From positions 62,001-126,000 of the forward strand of contig NZ_JBMOUD010000004.1 of NCBI RefSeq assembly GCF_049319665.1: a stretch of DNA of 64,000 nucleotides, written 5' to 3'. Positions 1 to 8,671 of this stretch are shown here, piece by piece (positions within the stretch are counted from its first letter, which is position 1; the number at the start of each line of letters is the position of its first letter). Under the pieces are notes generated by a model that had not been told where the DNA came from, did no database searches, and worked only from the letters and a program-made list of their open reading frames with translations. The translations under genes were made by a program, and so were the position numbers. The DNA comes from JBMOUD01 sp049319665 (GTDB taxonomy: Bacteria; Pseudomonadota; Gammaproteobacteria; Enterobacterales; Enterobacteriaceae).

Positions 1-327
1 GTTGCTAGTACCACAGGTGCGGGGTCAGTTGTCATCACCTGCACGCCGGGGATCACAGTTGCTATTGCTATGGATTATGGCACCCACGGCGGAAATGCTA
101 CGCAGCGTTATATGGCCAACAGTACCAATACTGGGACCTTGGCTTATCAGCTTTATCAAGATGCAGGGCGAACACAGGTTTGGGGAACTGGCCTACAGGC
201 CAAAACAATCAGCAATTTTCCGACAACGACACAAACCTATCCAGTTTATGCACGTCTATTTTCAGCGACGACTTTACCAACAGCGGGAACTTACACCGAC
301 ATCGTCACTGTTACGTTAACTTATTGA
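1..327 (+). CDS. Spore coat U-domain fimbrial subunit (5' truncated)
   Basis: Secreted pilin-like subunit of an archaic (Csu-type) chaperone-usher fimbria. The reading frame is open from base 1, so the start and signal peptide lie outside the window; about 108 residues remain. The C-terminus (GTYTDIVTVTLTY) has the typical spore-coat-U ending GxYxDxxxVTxxY, shared with the tip protein three genes downstream (GTYSDTVVVTVTY). A chaperone gene follows after 18 bp, so this is probably the second or third subunit gene of a csu-like operon. Which Csu subunit (A/B, A or B) cannot be decided from the fragment. Confidence 0.8.
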   Translation, partial: VASTTGAGSVVITCTPGITVAIAMDYGTHGGNATQRYMANSTNTGTLAYQLYQDAGRTQVWGTGLQAKTISNFPTTTQTYPVYARLFSATTLPTAGTYTDIVTVTLTY

Positions 328-345
328 ATAATAGGGATATAAATT

Positions 346-1143
346 ATGTTAAAAACCCTGAATCGCTCTCTTTTCCGTTTTATCTTTGTCGGATTGCTAT
401 TTTGCACAGCTCACGTTCAGGCCGCCAGTTCAGTATTGGTATGGCCGGTTTATCAAATTATTGAATCAGATCAGAACAGCTCAGCGCTGTGGTTAGAAAA
501 CCGTGGTGCTGCACCTGTTTCTTTGCAAGTGCGAGTCCTGAGCTGGAAACAAGAGAATTTTAACGACGGTTACGCTGACCAAACGGATGTGGTTGCCAGT
601 CCTCCATTTGCCACTGTCCTGCCGGGCCAACGTCAGTTAATCCGCTTAATTCGCAATGGCCAAGTGGCACCAAAAACCGAGAAATCTTACCGAATTATTA
701 TTGATGAGATCCCTTCGCCAATAAATCCTCCCACTCAAAACCCAACGGTTGCCTCTGGCGGGTTGCAATTGCAGATGCGTTATTTGCTGCCGCTGTTTGT
801 TGATGGCGAAGGTCTGTGGACCAATGAACGTGCGGACGTCAAACGCGATAGCGCGACAGCGACCAAGCCCGTTTTGCAATGGAGTAGCCAAACTCTTAAT
901 GGAAAAATGTATCTGCAAATACGTAATACCGGCATTGTCCACGCTCGTCTAAGCAACGTGTTTTGGTCAGCCATCAATGATGCCAAAAAAGGGGTGAAGA
1001 TTATGAACCCCGGCTTTATGGGCTATGTGCTACCAGGGCAGGTTATGCGTTGGCAAGTCCCGGCTGGCGTCATACCCGGCGGCCAGTTAAATGCGCAGAT
1101 AGCAGATAACACTACTCCGATTGTCATCCCACGCGGCGAATAA
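346..1143 (+). CDS. Periplasmic fimbrial chaperone, PapD-like (CsuC type)
   Basis: Periplasmic chaperone that would donate a strand to fimbrial subunits and pass them to the usher. The 265 residues start with a signal peptide (hydrophobic residues 10-22, cleavage near AQA-A at 25-28), followed by the PapD N-domain with ENRGAAPVSLQVRVLSW and the loop LPGQRQLIRLIR before the G1 strand; the C-domain spans roughly 145-265. It sits between a spore-coat-U subunit and an usher with short gaps, so it should be cotranscribed. Assignment to the archaic class rests on these partners rather than on a specific residue. Confidence 0.88.
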   Translation: MLKTLNRSLFRFIFVGLLFCTAHVQAASSVLVWPVYQIIESDQNSSALWLENRGAAPVSLQVRVLSWKQENFNDGYADQTDVVASPPFATVLPGQRQLIRLIRNGQVAPKTEKSYRIIIDEIPSPINPPTQNPTVASGGLQLQMRYLLPLFVDGEGLWTNERADVKRDSATATKPVLQWSSQTLNGKMYLQIRNTGIVHARLSNVFWSAINDAKKGVKIMNPGFMGYVLPGQVMRWQVPAGVIPGGQLNAQIADNTTPIVIPRGE

Positions 1144-1163
1144 TAAAAATCGGAGCCGCTACT

Positions 1164-3674
1164 ATGCCAATAAGCCGCTTTACACTGAACCGAATTGTCA
1201 GTTCAGGAAGTTTGTCATTACTCTGTGCCAGCAGCCTTTATACGTTTTCAGCACAGGCACAGGAATATTCTTCATTACCCGATGCGCCGCGTGCGGCCCC
1301 GGTAATTAGCGATGCCACTTATTATCTAATTTTAGTGGTTAACGGCCAGAACAATAATCAGGTCGTACAGGTACAGTTTCGCAATAATGCTTATTTTGTT
1401 GAAGCCGGGATCTTAGCTAAAAATCATGTTCATCTGAACGGACAGCAAGACGGGCTGGTTAATGTCAATGCGCTACCAAATGTGACGGTAAAGTATGACT
1501 CAGCCGCGCAACAGTTGTTGTTGCAAGTCCCTGACGACTGGCTGCCTAAACAAAATATACATGATAATAATTCGCTGGATTATACCCAGGCGCGAAGCAG
1601 TACCGGGTTACTGTTTAACTATGACTCCTACTATTCTGATCCTTATCATGGTGCAACATCGGTGACGACATGGATGGAGCAGCGTCTATTTAGTGATGCG
1701 GGAATTTTGTCTAACACAGGAACCTGGCGTTATACCTCCGGCAATAATGATAATAGCGGCGTACAGAAAGGTTACGTTCGATACGATACCTATTATCGCT
1801 ACAGCGATGAAAGGAATCTCATTAGTTATCAAATAGGTGACTTTGTTAGTAACTCTCTGACCTGGAGTAATTCTGCCCGCATGGGAGGATTACGCATCAG
1901 TCGAAACTTCGCCGTTCGTCCGGATTTGATCACTTATCCCCTGCTGGAATACAGCGGCACCGCGGCCGTACCTAGCACGGTAGATCTTTTCCTTAATGGT
2001 AATAAAGCCAGCAGTAATAACCTGAATTCAGGGCCTTTTACTCTGACTAACGTGCCTTATATCAACGGAGCGGGTGAGGCGACCGTCGTTACTACCGATG
2101 CATTAGGCCGCCAGGTTTCTACCAGTATTCCCTTTTATGTTTCCAACACCTTATTGCGCAAGGGATTAAGTGATTTTGATGCGTCGATGGGGGCCGTGCG
2201 TAAAAACTACGGCAGCAGCAGCAGCGACTATTCGGATGCGGCCTTTAGCGGTATTTTTCGCTATGGCGTCAATAACTCTCTTACCCTTTCAACGCACGCA
2301 GAAGCCGTTACTGGCATGCAATTAGCCGGTGTGGGCGCCGATGTTGCCGTAGGTACCTGGGGTACGCTGAGTTTGTCAGGAAGTCAAAGTAGAGCCGATC
2401 GTGCACCACAAAGCTCCGTGGCTAATGACATCCCTTTTGTACAAAATATTTTGCCTGACGGTACGATCATTACCAACACATCAGCATCTGCGCTGAGTAA
2501 TACTTCTGACAAAAAAAATGGTACGCAATATACGCTGGGTTATTCTTATTATGGTCAATGGTTCGGCTTGTCAGCATTACGGTCAAGCCGCACACCCGGC
2601 TATCAAGATTTAACCTCTTATACGAGCAATACCTCACTGAGCCGCCAGTCAGATCAGGTGACTTTCAGCACCTCGCCTTTTGGTAAGTCCGGCGGAACCT
2701 TGGGTGTTGGCTACTATGACATTGAGGCCTCAGACGAAACTCATACTCGGCTGGTCAATTTGTCTTATAGCCGTGGGCTGTGGGGTCAGAGCAGTATGTT
2801 CTTGTCGCTCAATAAAACTGTCGGCGACCGAGGTTATAGCGCGCAATTGCAATTCATTATTCCGCTCGATTTTGGCAGCAGCATTAATGCCGGGGTACAG
2901 CGTGATAATGCGGGCAATTACCAAGAACAGATCGGCGCCAATAAATCGACGCCGAGCGATGGTGGTTTAGGATGGGATATCGCTTACACCGGCGGTAAGG
3001 ATCCATACCAACGAGCCAGCGCGACCTGGAAAACACGTTATGCCACATTACAGGGTGGTGTTTATGGAAAAACCGGTGAATACGCTAATTGGGCAGAGCT
3101 GAGTGGTTCTGTGGTCTTTATTGCCAATGATTTCTTCCTGGCCGATAAGATCAATGACGCCTTTATGGTCGTGGATACAGACAATTACGCGGGTGTTTCT
3201 GTGCTGTATGAGAATCAGAAGATCGGCAAAACTGATAAAAAAGGCCATCTGTTACTCCCGAACGTCAGCTCCTATTACCCGGCAAAAGTTGAGATTGACA
3301 CCCTGCCTCTGCCAGCCGATGTGATGGCAGATCAAGTCTCTCAACGTATCTCTGTACGTCAGGGCACTGGGGCAATTGTACATTTCCCAGTCAAAAGAGT
3401 GCTTTCGGCTAATATCACGCTGCATGACAGCACGGGGCAGCCTCTGCCAGTCGGCACGCTCGTCACTGAGCAAAACACTCTACAAACCTCAGTCGTGGGC
3501 TACGGTGGTTTAGTGTTCTTCACTAATCTGCAGTCACATAACACCTTAAGTATCAGCCAAGCGGATAAATCGCAGTGCCGCATCAGCTTTGATCTAAATG
3601 TTAATTACCACAGCATCGAACAAGTTGGCCCGCTGGTTTGCCGACCAGGCAGCACATCAGGAGAGAAGAAATGA
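1164..3674 (+). CDS. Fimbrial outer membrane usher (CsuD type)
   Basis: Outer-membrane pore through which chaperone-subunit complexes are assembled and secreted. The 836 residues carry a signal peptide (cleavage near SAQAQ, about residue 33), an N-terminal periplasmic domain, a large beta-barrel with GAGEATVVTTDALGRQV in the plug-proximal region, and C-terminal plug-type domains near residues 680-830. Length is normal for ushers of archaic systems. The stop overlaps the next gene's start (ATGA), implying translational coupling to the tip protein. No frameshift or internal stop is seen. Confidence 0.92.
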   Translation: MPISRFTLNRIVSSGSLSLLCASSLYTFSAQAQEYSSLPDAPRAAPVISDATYYLILVVNGQNNNQVVQVQFRNNAYFVEAGILAKNHVHLNGQQDGLVNVNALPNVTVKYDSAAQQLLLQVPDDWLPKQNIHDNNSLDYTQARSSTGLLFNYDSYYSDPYHGATSVTTWMEQRLFSDAGILSNTGTWRYTSGNNDNSGVQKGYVRYDTYYRYSDERNLISYQIGDFVSNSLTWSNSARMGGLRISRNFAVRPDLITYPLLEYSGTAAVPSTVDLFLNGNKASSNNLNSGPFTLTNVPYINGAGEATVVTTDALGRQVSTSIPFYVSNTLLRKGLSDFDASMGAVRKNYGSSSSDYSDAAFSGIFRYGVNNSLTLSTHAEAVTGMQLAGVGADVAVGTWGTLSLSGSQSRADRAPQSSVANDIPFVQNILPDGTIITNTSASALSNTSDKKNGTQYTLGYSYYGQWFGLSALRSSRTPGYQDLTSYTSNTSLSRQSDQVTFSTSPFGKSGGTLGVGYYDIEASDETHTRLVNLSYSRGLWGQSSMFLSLNKTVGDRGYSAQLQFIIPLDFGSSINAGVQRDNAGNYQEQIGANKSTPSDGGLGWDIAYTGGKDPYQRASATWKTRYATLQGGVYGKTGEYANWAELSGSVVFIANDFFLADKINDAFMVVDTDNYAGVSVLYENQKIGKTDKKGHLLLPNVSSYYPAKVEIDTLPLPADVMADQVSQRISVRQGTGAIVHFPVKRVLSANITLHDSTGQPLPVGTLVTEQNTLQTSVVGYGGLVFFTNLQSHNTLSISQADKSQCRISFDLNVNYHSIEQVGPLVCRPGSTSGEKK

Positions 3675-4651
3675 TCGACGACAAGTCACTGCTCAGCTAC
3701 CGGAGCTTGCTGCGATGGTGCACAACTTTGTTGCTGTTATTCGCTGGCATCAATAATGCGTTAGCCGCCTGTACCAGTACATCTGGTGCGGGTAATTTGG
3801 GCACAGTTACCTCTTTTAACGTGGCAACCGTGCCCCAAAAAGTCACCGCAACCAGCGGATTTGCCTGTACCGGGGGACTCTTAACCCTACTCAGTACGAA
3901 TACCGTCACCGCGACAATTGCTTCAACGACCAATGCCAATGGTACGACAGCAGAGCTATTCAATGCGGCTAACAACCAGACGATTCCTTACTTGATTTGC
4001 AAAGATAGCGCCTGCGGCGAATCAGTAAATGTCGGCTCATCCACTGTCTGGAGTAGTACTACGCTTCTTGGACTGCTTGGCCTGTTCACCAGTAACGGCA
4101 CGCTGCCACTCTATTTGCAAACCATACCTGGTGCGAATGTCAAAGCTGGAGTCTATACCGATACCATTAATATCAACTGGGCCTGGCACCTTTGCGCGTT
4201 GGGTGTTTTAGGATTATGCGTCTATGACGATGGCACTAGTTCGACCTTTATCAATGTGACAATGATAGTGAGCAATTACTGCTTTATCGATAATGCGCCT
4301 GATGTTCAATTCGGTACCGCAGCCTTCCCTTCCGGTTTCGCCCCCGTGACGGGCAACTCACTCAGCGTTCGCTGCACATTAGGCGCAACTTACAGCATTA
4401 ATCTCACCAGTAATAACCCAATCACCGGTCAATATAGGCAAATGCTATCGACCGTCAATGGCACGACGAATAGTCTGCAATATCAGATATTAAAAGCAGA
4501 TACCACCGTATGGACACCAACAGCGAATTACCCGTCTATCGGTACTGGCTTGTCACAAAATATCAACTACACCGCGACGGTAAACCCTAATCAGCCTAAC
4601 GTTCCATCAGGGACTTACTCGGATACCGTGGTTGTAACAGTGACGTATTGA
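3671..4651 (+). CDS. Two-domain spore coat U tip adhesin (CsuE-like)
   Basis: Likely distal tip subunit of the fimbria. Translation from ATG 3671 is preferred over an upstream in-frame codon at 3638, because AGGAGAG lies just upstream and the ATG overlaps the usher stop. The 326 residues have a signal peptide ending in NNALA and two spore-coat-U-like halves: an N-terminal half with paired Cys residues beginning ACTSTSGAGNLG, and a C-terminal half beginning near NYCFIDNAPDVQFG and ending GTYSDTVVVTVTY. The duplicated domain and last position in the operon match CsuE of the Acinetobacter Csu system. Ligand and target surface are not predictable here. Confidence 0.85.
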   Translation: MIDDKSLLSYRSLLRWCTTLLLLFAGINNALAACTSTSGAGNLGTVTSFNVATVPQKVTATSGFACTGGLLTLLSTNTVTATIASTTNANGTTAELFNAANNQTIPYLICKDSACGESVNVGSSTVWSSTTLLGLLGLFTSNGTLPLYLQTIPGANVKAGVYTDTININWAWHLCALGVLGLCVYDDGTSSTFINVTMIVSNYCFIDNAPDVQFGTAAFPSGFAPVTGNSLSVRCTLGATYSINLTSNNPITGQYRQMLSTVNGTTNSLQYQILKADTTVWTPTANYPSIGTGLSQNINYTATVNPNQPNVPSGTYSDTVVVTVTY

Positions 4652-4665
4652 TGGGGAAATGGTGA

Positions 4666-4693
4666 TACCGGTGTCCATGCTTGGACACCGGTA
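4666..4693. terminator. Hairpin between convergent genes
   Basis: TACCGGTGTCC pairs perfectly with GGACACCGGTA over 11 bp with a short loop, 15 bp after the tip-adhesin stop and just before the convergent cold-shock-domain gene. There is no long T run, so termination efficiency is uncertain. Confidence 0.6.
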
Positions 4694-4702
4694 CTAAAGA
4701 CA

Positions 4703-5182
4703 TTACAACGCTTTGAGGATTTTTATCGTCTCGTCGATATCGATTTCATCTTCTGAGAAGGTATAGGTGCTGTTTTGGAAGGTGGTGATCAGCAGTTTTT
4801 TGAGAGTGCGCGTTTTAGCCTGAGCGCTTTCTTCCTTCGGACGAATACGATTCATCAACAGACCAACGGATAAAACCGCATTCTCTTTATCAATTTTGCT
4901 ATCAGCAGGAACTTCTTCACTAAAAGCTAAGAAGGACTTAATGCTGGTGATTTTAATACGCTCACCTGCAATATGAATATGCTTGCTCTCTGGTACGACT
5001 TTTACCGCGAAGGCAGACAGCCCTTTGTTATTGGTGGTAGGTTCAAAGGTCACCACGGCATCTTTTTTAATAAGCTCCGGGTTAGCGACTTTAATCACGT
5101 GGAAATAACGGTTATCACCGTTCTCATCTTTGATAAAGCCAAAACCTTTATCTTCAAACCAAGTTGTGATTACGCCGTTCAT
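4703..5182 (-). CDS. Cold-shock-domain protein with C-terminal extension
   Basis: Putative single-strand nucleic-acid-binding protein. The first ~65 of 159 residues form a cold-shock domain: GVITTWFEDKGFGFIKDENG contains the RNP1-like KGFGFI, followed by RYFHV, the RNP2-like element. The rest (about 70-159) is a charged extension of unknown function with no motif I recognise. It is twice as long as a canonical CspA. The gene is monocistronic, sits between the fimbrial operon and exbD, and is convergent with the fimbrial genes. RNA chaperone activity is inference from the domain; its regulation is not evident. Confidence 0.8.
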   Translation of the reverse strand: MNGVITTWFEDKGFGFIKDENGDNRYFHVIKVANPELIKKDAVVTFEPTTNNKGLSAFAVKVVPESKHIHIAGERIKITSIKSFLAFSEEVPADSKIDKENAVLSVGLLMNRIRPKEESAQAKTRTLKKLLITTFQNSTYTFSEDEIDIDETIKILKAL

Positions 5183-5293
5183 CGATCTTTACCGCCCATA
5201 TTCATTCAAAAAAGCCTGTTTTAACGCAAAACAGTGATAAGCCATAGTTTACGTTAACTCCCGTCTTACCGATACCTCGTTTCGGACATAAAA

Positions 5294-5318
5294 AAACCCG
5301 GCGATATTTGCCGGGTTT
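5294..5318 (-). terminator. Rho-independent terminator of exbBD
   Basis: AAACCCGGC / GCCGGGTTT stem, followed on the minus strand by a run of T, about 26 bp downstream of the exbD stop. It has the classical form and fits the end of the exbB-exbD transcript. Confidence 0.85.
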
Positions 5319-5343
5319 GTTCTTCATCACGATGGGAGTAGGA

Positions 5344-5775
5344 CTATTGAGCCGCAGCGCCAGTCTGCTCAGAACCGACTAATCCTACTTTCAGATAACC
5401 CGCTTTACGCAGCGAATCCATCACATTCATCAACGTTTCGTAATCCACGGTTTTATCCGCGCGGAAGAATATCACCGTATCTTTATTACCATGAGTATGC
5501 TCATCAAGCATGGCGGACAGATTGCCACTGTTCACTGGATCATTGCCTAAGAACAGCTGCTTATCGGCTTTCACTGATATATAGAGAGGTTTATCCGGGC
5601 GCGGTTGCGACTTGGCGGTTGAGGCCGGAAGATTAACGCGCACATCAACGGTTGCCAACGGCGCGGCCACCATAAAGATAATCAGCAATACCAGCATAAC
5701 GTCGATAAAAGGCGTGACGTTAATATCATGCATTTCGCCGCTTTCATCGACATCATCATTCAAACGTATTGCCAT
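5344..5775 (-). CDS. exbD: TonB-system energiser ExbD
   Basis: Inner-membrane component of the ExbB-ExbD-TonB complex, which uses proton-motive force to drive TonB-dependent uptake of siderophores and vitamin B12. The 143 residues have a short cytoplasmic N-terminus, one membrane segment (about 23-43) containing the proton-pathway Asp in INVTPFIDVMLVLLIIFMVA, and a periplasmic domain. It starts 4 bp after exbB ends, so the two are cotranscribed; a Fur-like box lies upstream of exbB. Length equals the E. coli protein. Confidence 0.97.
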   Translation of the reverse strand: MAIRLNDDVDESGEMHDINVTPFIDVMLVLLIIFMVAAPLATVDVRVNLPASTAKSQPRPDKPLYISVKADKQLFLGNDPVNSGNLSAMLDEHTHGNKDTVIFFRADKTVDYETLMNVMDSLRKAGYLKVGLVGSEQTGAAAQ

Positions 5776-5779
5776 GATA

Positions 5780-6814
5780 TTACCCTACGCGCAGCTGATG
5801 ACCGGCCTGAGCACGCGGCGCAGAGTCAGCATCGCTGGAAGCCAGGTCGAGATCGCGCCCCTGTAACAGTAAGATTTGTGCAGCCACATCTCCCACTTGG
5901 TGACGATAAGAAGTAATGGTACGCGCAAAGATGTTGTAGATAACAACCGCTGGAATTGCTGCAACCAAACCAACAGCAGTAGCCAGCAGCGCTTCGGCGA
6001 TACCCGGTGCCACAACGGCCAGGTTAGTGGTTTGAGTTTGCGCAATGCCGATAAAGCTATTCATGATGCCCCACACGGTACCGAACAGACCAACGAACGG
6101 AGAAATTGCCCCGATAGTCGCCAGAATGCCGTTGCCACGTCCCATATAGCGCCCCGCCGCACTGACACGGCGCTCAAGACGGAAACTGGTACGTTCTTTA
6201 ATGCCATTGTTGTCCGTTGAACCAGCGGAGAGCTCAAGCTCGTTTTGCGCATCACGTACCATTTGTGCACTAATGCTACCCGCGCTAAAACTATCAATTT
6301 GTTCGGCCGCTTCATTGAGCGTTCGTACCGGTGCTAAAGCGCTTAGTTCACGGCGCAGACGGCGTCTGGCGGCAAAGACCTCGGAACCTTTACTAAACAG
6401 CATCGCCCACGTCACTACCGATGCCAATAGCAGACCAATCATTACCGTTTTTACGACAACATCGGCATTGTGGTACATGCCAAGCACGGACAGGTCTTTA
6501 GGGATGACAGGCAGTGCGCTGCTTGCCTCGGTTGATTGCGGTAATGCGCTTACTGGCTCAGATTGATTAGCGGCAGATGCTACATTCTCAGTAGATGCAG
6601 GGGCCGATGCAGTAGCAGCAGTTGGCGTTGTTAGAGCATTGGCTGCTGGAGAAGAAGGCGCAGCCCATACGCTGGTGCTTAATCCCGCGACCAGTACAAA
6701 TGAAGCCAACTTACCGCCGAGACGAACAGCAGCAGATTGACGATTGCGCATCGTCGGAGTGACGTCGGCTAACAATGACACTGTTTTTTTCATCTTTTTG
6801 CGATCCGTTTCCAC
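5780..6814 (-). CDS. exbB: TonB-system energiser ExbB, long form
   Basis: Proton-channel partner of ExbD in the TonB system. The MotA/TolQ/ExbB core lies at about 115-330, with membrane segments near 118-138, 228-250 (GAISPFVGLFGTVWGIMNSF) and 270-295 (LLATAVGLVAAIPAVVIYN). At 344 residues it is about 100 longer than E. coli ExbB: the N-terminus adds a signal-like hydrophobic stretch (ASFVLVAGLSTSVWA) and an Ala/Ser/Pro-rich linker. The GTG at 6814 is chosen because GGAGG lies 6 bp upstream; the in-frame ATG at 6793 has only a poor site. Extended ExbBs are known in other proteobacteria. Confidence 0.95.
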   Translation of the reverse strand: METDRKKMKKTVSLLADVTPTMRNRQSAAVRLGGKLASFVLVAGLSTSVWAAPSSPAANALTTPTAATASAPASTENVASAANQSEPVSALPQSTEASSALPVIPKDLSVLGMYHNADVVVKTVMIGLLLASVVTWAMLFSKGSEVFAARRRLRRELSALAPVRTLNEAAEQIDSFSAGSISAQMVRDAQNELELSAGSTDNNGIKERTSFRLERRVSAAGRYMGRGNGILATIGAISPFVGLFGTVWGIMNSFIGIAQTQTTNLAVVAPGIAEALLATAVGLVAAIPAVVIYNIFARTITSYRHQVGDVAAQILLLQGRDLDLASSDADSAPRAQAGHQLRVG

Positions 6815-6888
6815 GCATCGCCTCCAGCCATAATCAGGAAATTAAAATATTAATAGCGGCAAATAATAGCAAAGATAGCATCCGAATT

Positions 6889-6907
6889 GATAGTGGTTCT
6901 CATTATT
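6889..6907 (-). promoter_or_regulatory. Fur-box-like sequence upstream of exbB
   Basis: Read on the minus strand, AATAATGAGAACCACTATC matches 15 of 19 positions of the Fur consensus GATAATGATAATCATTATC. It lies about 75 bp upstream of the exbB start, consistent with iron repression of the TonB energising genes. Confidence 0.65.
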
Positions 6908-7169
6908 ATTTACATTATCCGCCACGATAAGCTAAGTGCCTTGATGTACCAGCAGTATTTGCCAAGGCTGCGGAGTTTCTTAAACGAAAACACTGTAATA
7001 CTGAAAAATTCTCAAGTACGTAGGCAACCCCTGCCGCTCATATCAACCGCATGTTAACGTGAGTGAAAATAAATAATGCCGCCAGACCTTCATCATGCAA
7101 GTTTAGCCTTGGCATAGTAAGGTTAAACAATGGTGCGCTTTACGCAGATAAATAAAGGTAAAAGGGTTT

Positions 7170-8357
7170 ATGTCATCCAAGAAGATTGAAACTGTACTGG
7201 TGAGCGCCGGTAGAGATAAAAAATATACATTGGGTTCGGTTAACTCGGTGATCCAACGTGCTTCATCACTAACATTTGAAAGCGTTGCTGCCAAGAAACA
7301 CGCCACCATTAATCGTGCGAAAGGTGAATTATTTTATGGCCGCCGCGGCACGCTGACACACTTCTCCTTTCAAAAGGCGATGGTTGAACTTGAAGGCGGT
7401 GCAGGATGCGTACTTTATCCCTGCGGAGCGGCAGCGGTCAGTAATGCTATCCTCTCTTTCGTCTCTTCTGGCGATCATATTTTAGTTGCCGGCTCTAGCT
7501 ATGAACCTACACAGGATTTCTGTGAAAAAGTGCTGGTGAAACTGGGCGTAAGTACCACCTACTACCCCGCTTCAATCGGTGCAGATATTGCCTCGCTAAT
7601 GCGCCCAGAAACCAAAGTTGTCTTCCTCGAGTCTCCAGGCTCAATCACTATGGAAGTCCCGGATATCCCGGCCATCGTTAAAGCGGTACGCGCAATATCA
7701 CCTGAGGTTGTTATCATGATCGATAACACTTGGGCGGCGGGTATTTTGTTTAAGGCGCTGGATTTTGATATCGATATTTCTATTCAAGCCGCGACTAAAT
7801 ATATTATCGGTCACTCTGATGCGATGATTGGTACTGCGGTCGCGAATGAACGCTGCTGGGAGCAATTACGCGAGCATTCATACCTGATGGGACAAATGGT
7901 CGATGCCGATACTGCTTATGTTGCCAGCCGCGGCCTGCGTACCTTAGCCGTACGCTTAAAACAGCATGAAATTAACGGTATCCGCGTGGCCAAATGGCTC
8001 GCAGAACGACCTGAAGTGGCCGTCGTCAACCATCCGGCGCTGCCTGGAAGCAAAGGCCATGAATTCTTTAAACGCGATTTTAGCGGTAGCTGTGGGCTCT
8101 TTTCTTTTGTCCTGAAACAACGCTTAAGCCGTGAACAGTTGGCTCAATACCTCGACCATTTTGAACATTTCAGTATGGCGTATTCATGGGGTGGGTTTGA
8201 GTCGTTGGTGCTTGCTAACCAACCGGAAGAACTTCAGGCTATTCGCCCGGCTGAAACCATTGATTTCACAGGAACTTTGGTTAGATTACACATTGGACTC
8301 GAAGACTGTGACGATTTGATCGCTGATTTAGAAGCAGCCTTTGCACGTATTGCGTAA
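7170..8357 (+). CDS. metC: Cystathionine beta-lyase
   Basis: PLP enzyme that cleaves cystathionine to homocysteine, pyruvate and ammonia in methionine synthesis. The 395 residues match the family length. The Schiff-base lysine is K210 in ATKYIIGHSD, with the phosphate-binding PCGAAAVSNA near 84-93 and the substrate-site YGRRGTLTHF near 56-65. The start has AAAGG upstream. It is divergent from exbB-exbD, as in E. coli, where the order exbDB-metC-yghB is also found. I did not find a convincing MetJ box array in the 355-bp exbB-metC gap. Confidence 0.97.
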   Translation: MSSKKIETVLVSAGRDKKYTLGSVNSVIQRASSLTFESVAAKKHATINRAKGELFYGRRGTLTHFSFQKAMVELEGGAGCVLYPCGAAAVSNAILSFVSSGDHILVAGSSYEPTQDFCEKVLVKLGVSTTYYPASIGADIASLMRPETKVVFLESPGSITMEVPDIPAIVKAVRAISPEVVIMIDNTWAAGILFKALDFDIDISIQAATKYIIGHSDAMIGTAVANERCWEQLREHSYLMGQMVDADTAYVASRGLRTLAVRLKQHEINGIRVAKWLAERPEVAVVNHPALPGSKGHEFFKRDFSGSCGLFSFVLKQRLSREQLAQYLDHFEHFSMAYSWGGFESLVLANQPEELQAIRPAETIDFTGTLVRLHIGLEDCDDLIADLEAAFARIA

Positions 8358-8400
8358 AATAAACGACGTGCGCTCGGTAAATGATTGCGAGATACCACGC

Positions 8401-8426
8401 AGATCCTATTGTCACAGATAGGATCT
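8401..8426 (+). terminator. Hairpin downstream of metC
   Basis: AGATCCTAT / ATAGGATCT, a 9-bp perfect stem with an 8-nt loop, about 43 bp after the metC stop. It lacks a U tract, so it may be a 3'-end stabiliser rather than an efficient terminator. Confidence 0.5.
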
Positions 8427-8450
8427 CAGGCGGTTAATCCGCATAATATC

Positions 8451-8532
8451 TATACCCCAAATAATTGAAGTTGCCTCAAGGCGGTAAGTAAGCGCAGCTA
8501 ACACAGAAGCCACTTCAAATATGGCGGGTATA
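8451..8532. repeat. Short ERIC-like element
   Basis: About 82 bp bounded by TATACCCC and GCGGGTATA, with the inner arms AAATAATTGAAGTTGC and a degraded partner near CCACTTCAAATATGG. It resembles the internally deleted ERIC elements described in yersiniae. It lies in the 314-bp metC-yghB gap, which also holds the yghB promoter region; nothing else is recognised there. Confidence 0.7.
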
Positions 8533-8671
8533 GGCATTGATATTGTCACTCTGTCGCTTTAACACGCTTTATTCAATGTTGACTGCATTGAGATCAACGT
8601 AAGGATCAAGCGTGAGATTTACTATGGCGAGATAATGATTTTACGGCAAAGTACGTAACGCAGGATAGACA

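Noticed and set aside
7020..7169. MetJ box array upstream of metC
   Set aside because: Only one loose AGAC-type match; not tandem 8-mers.
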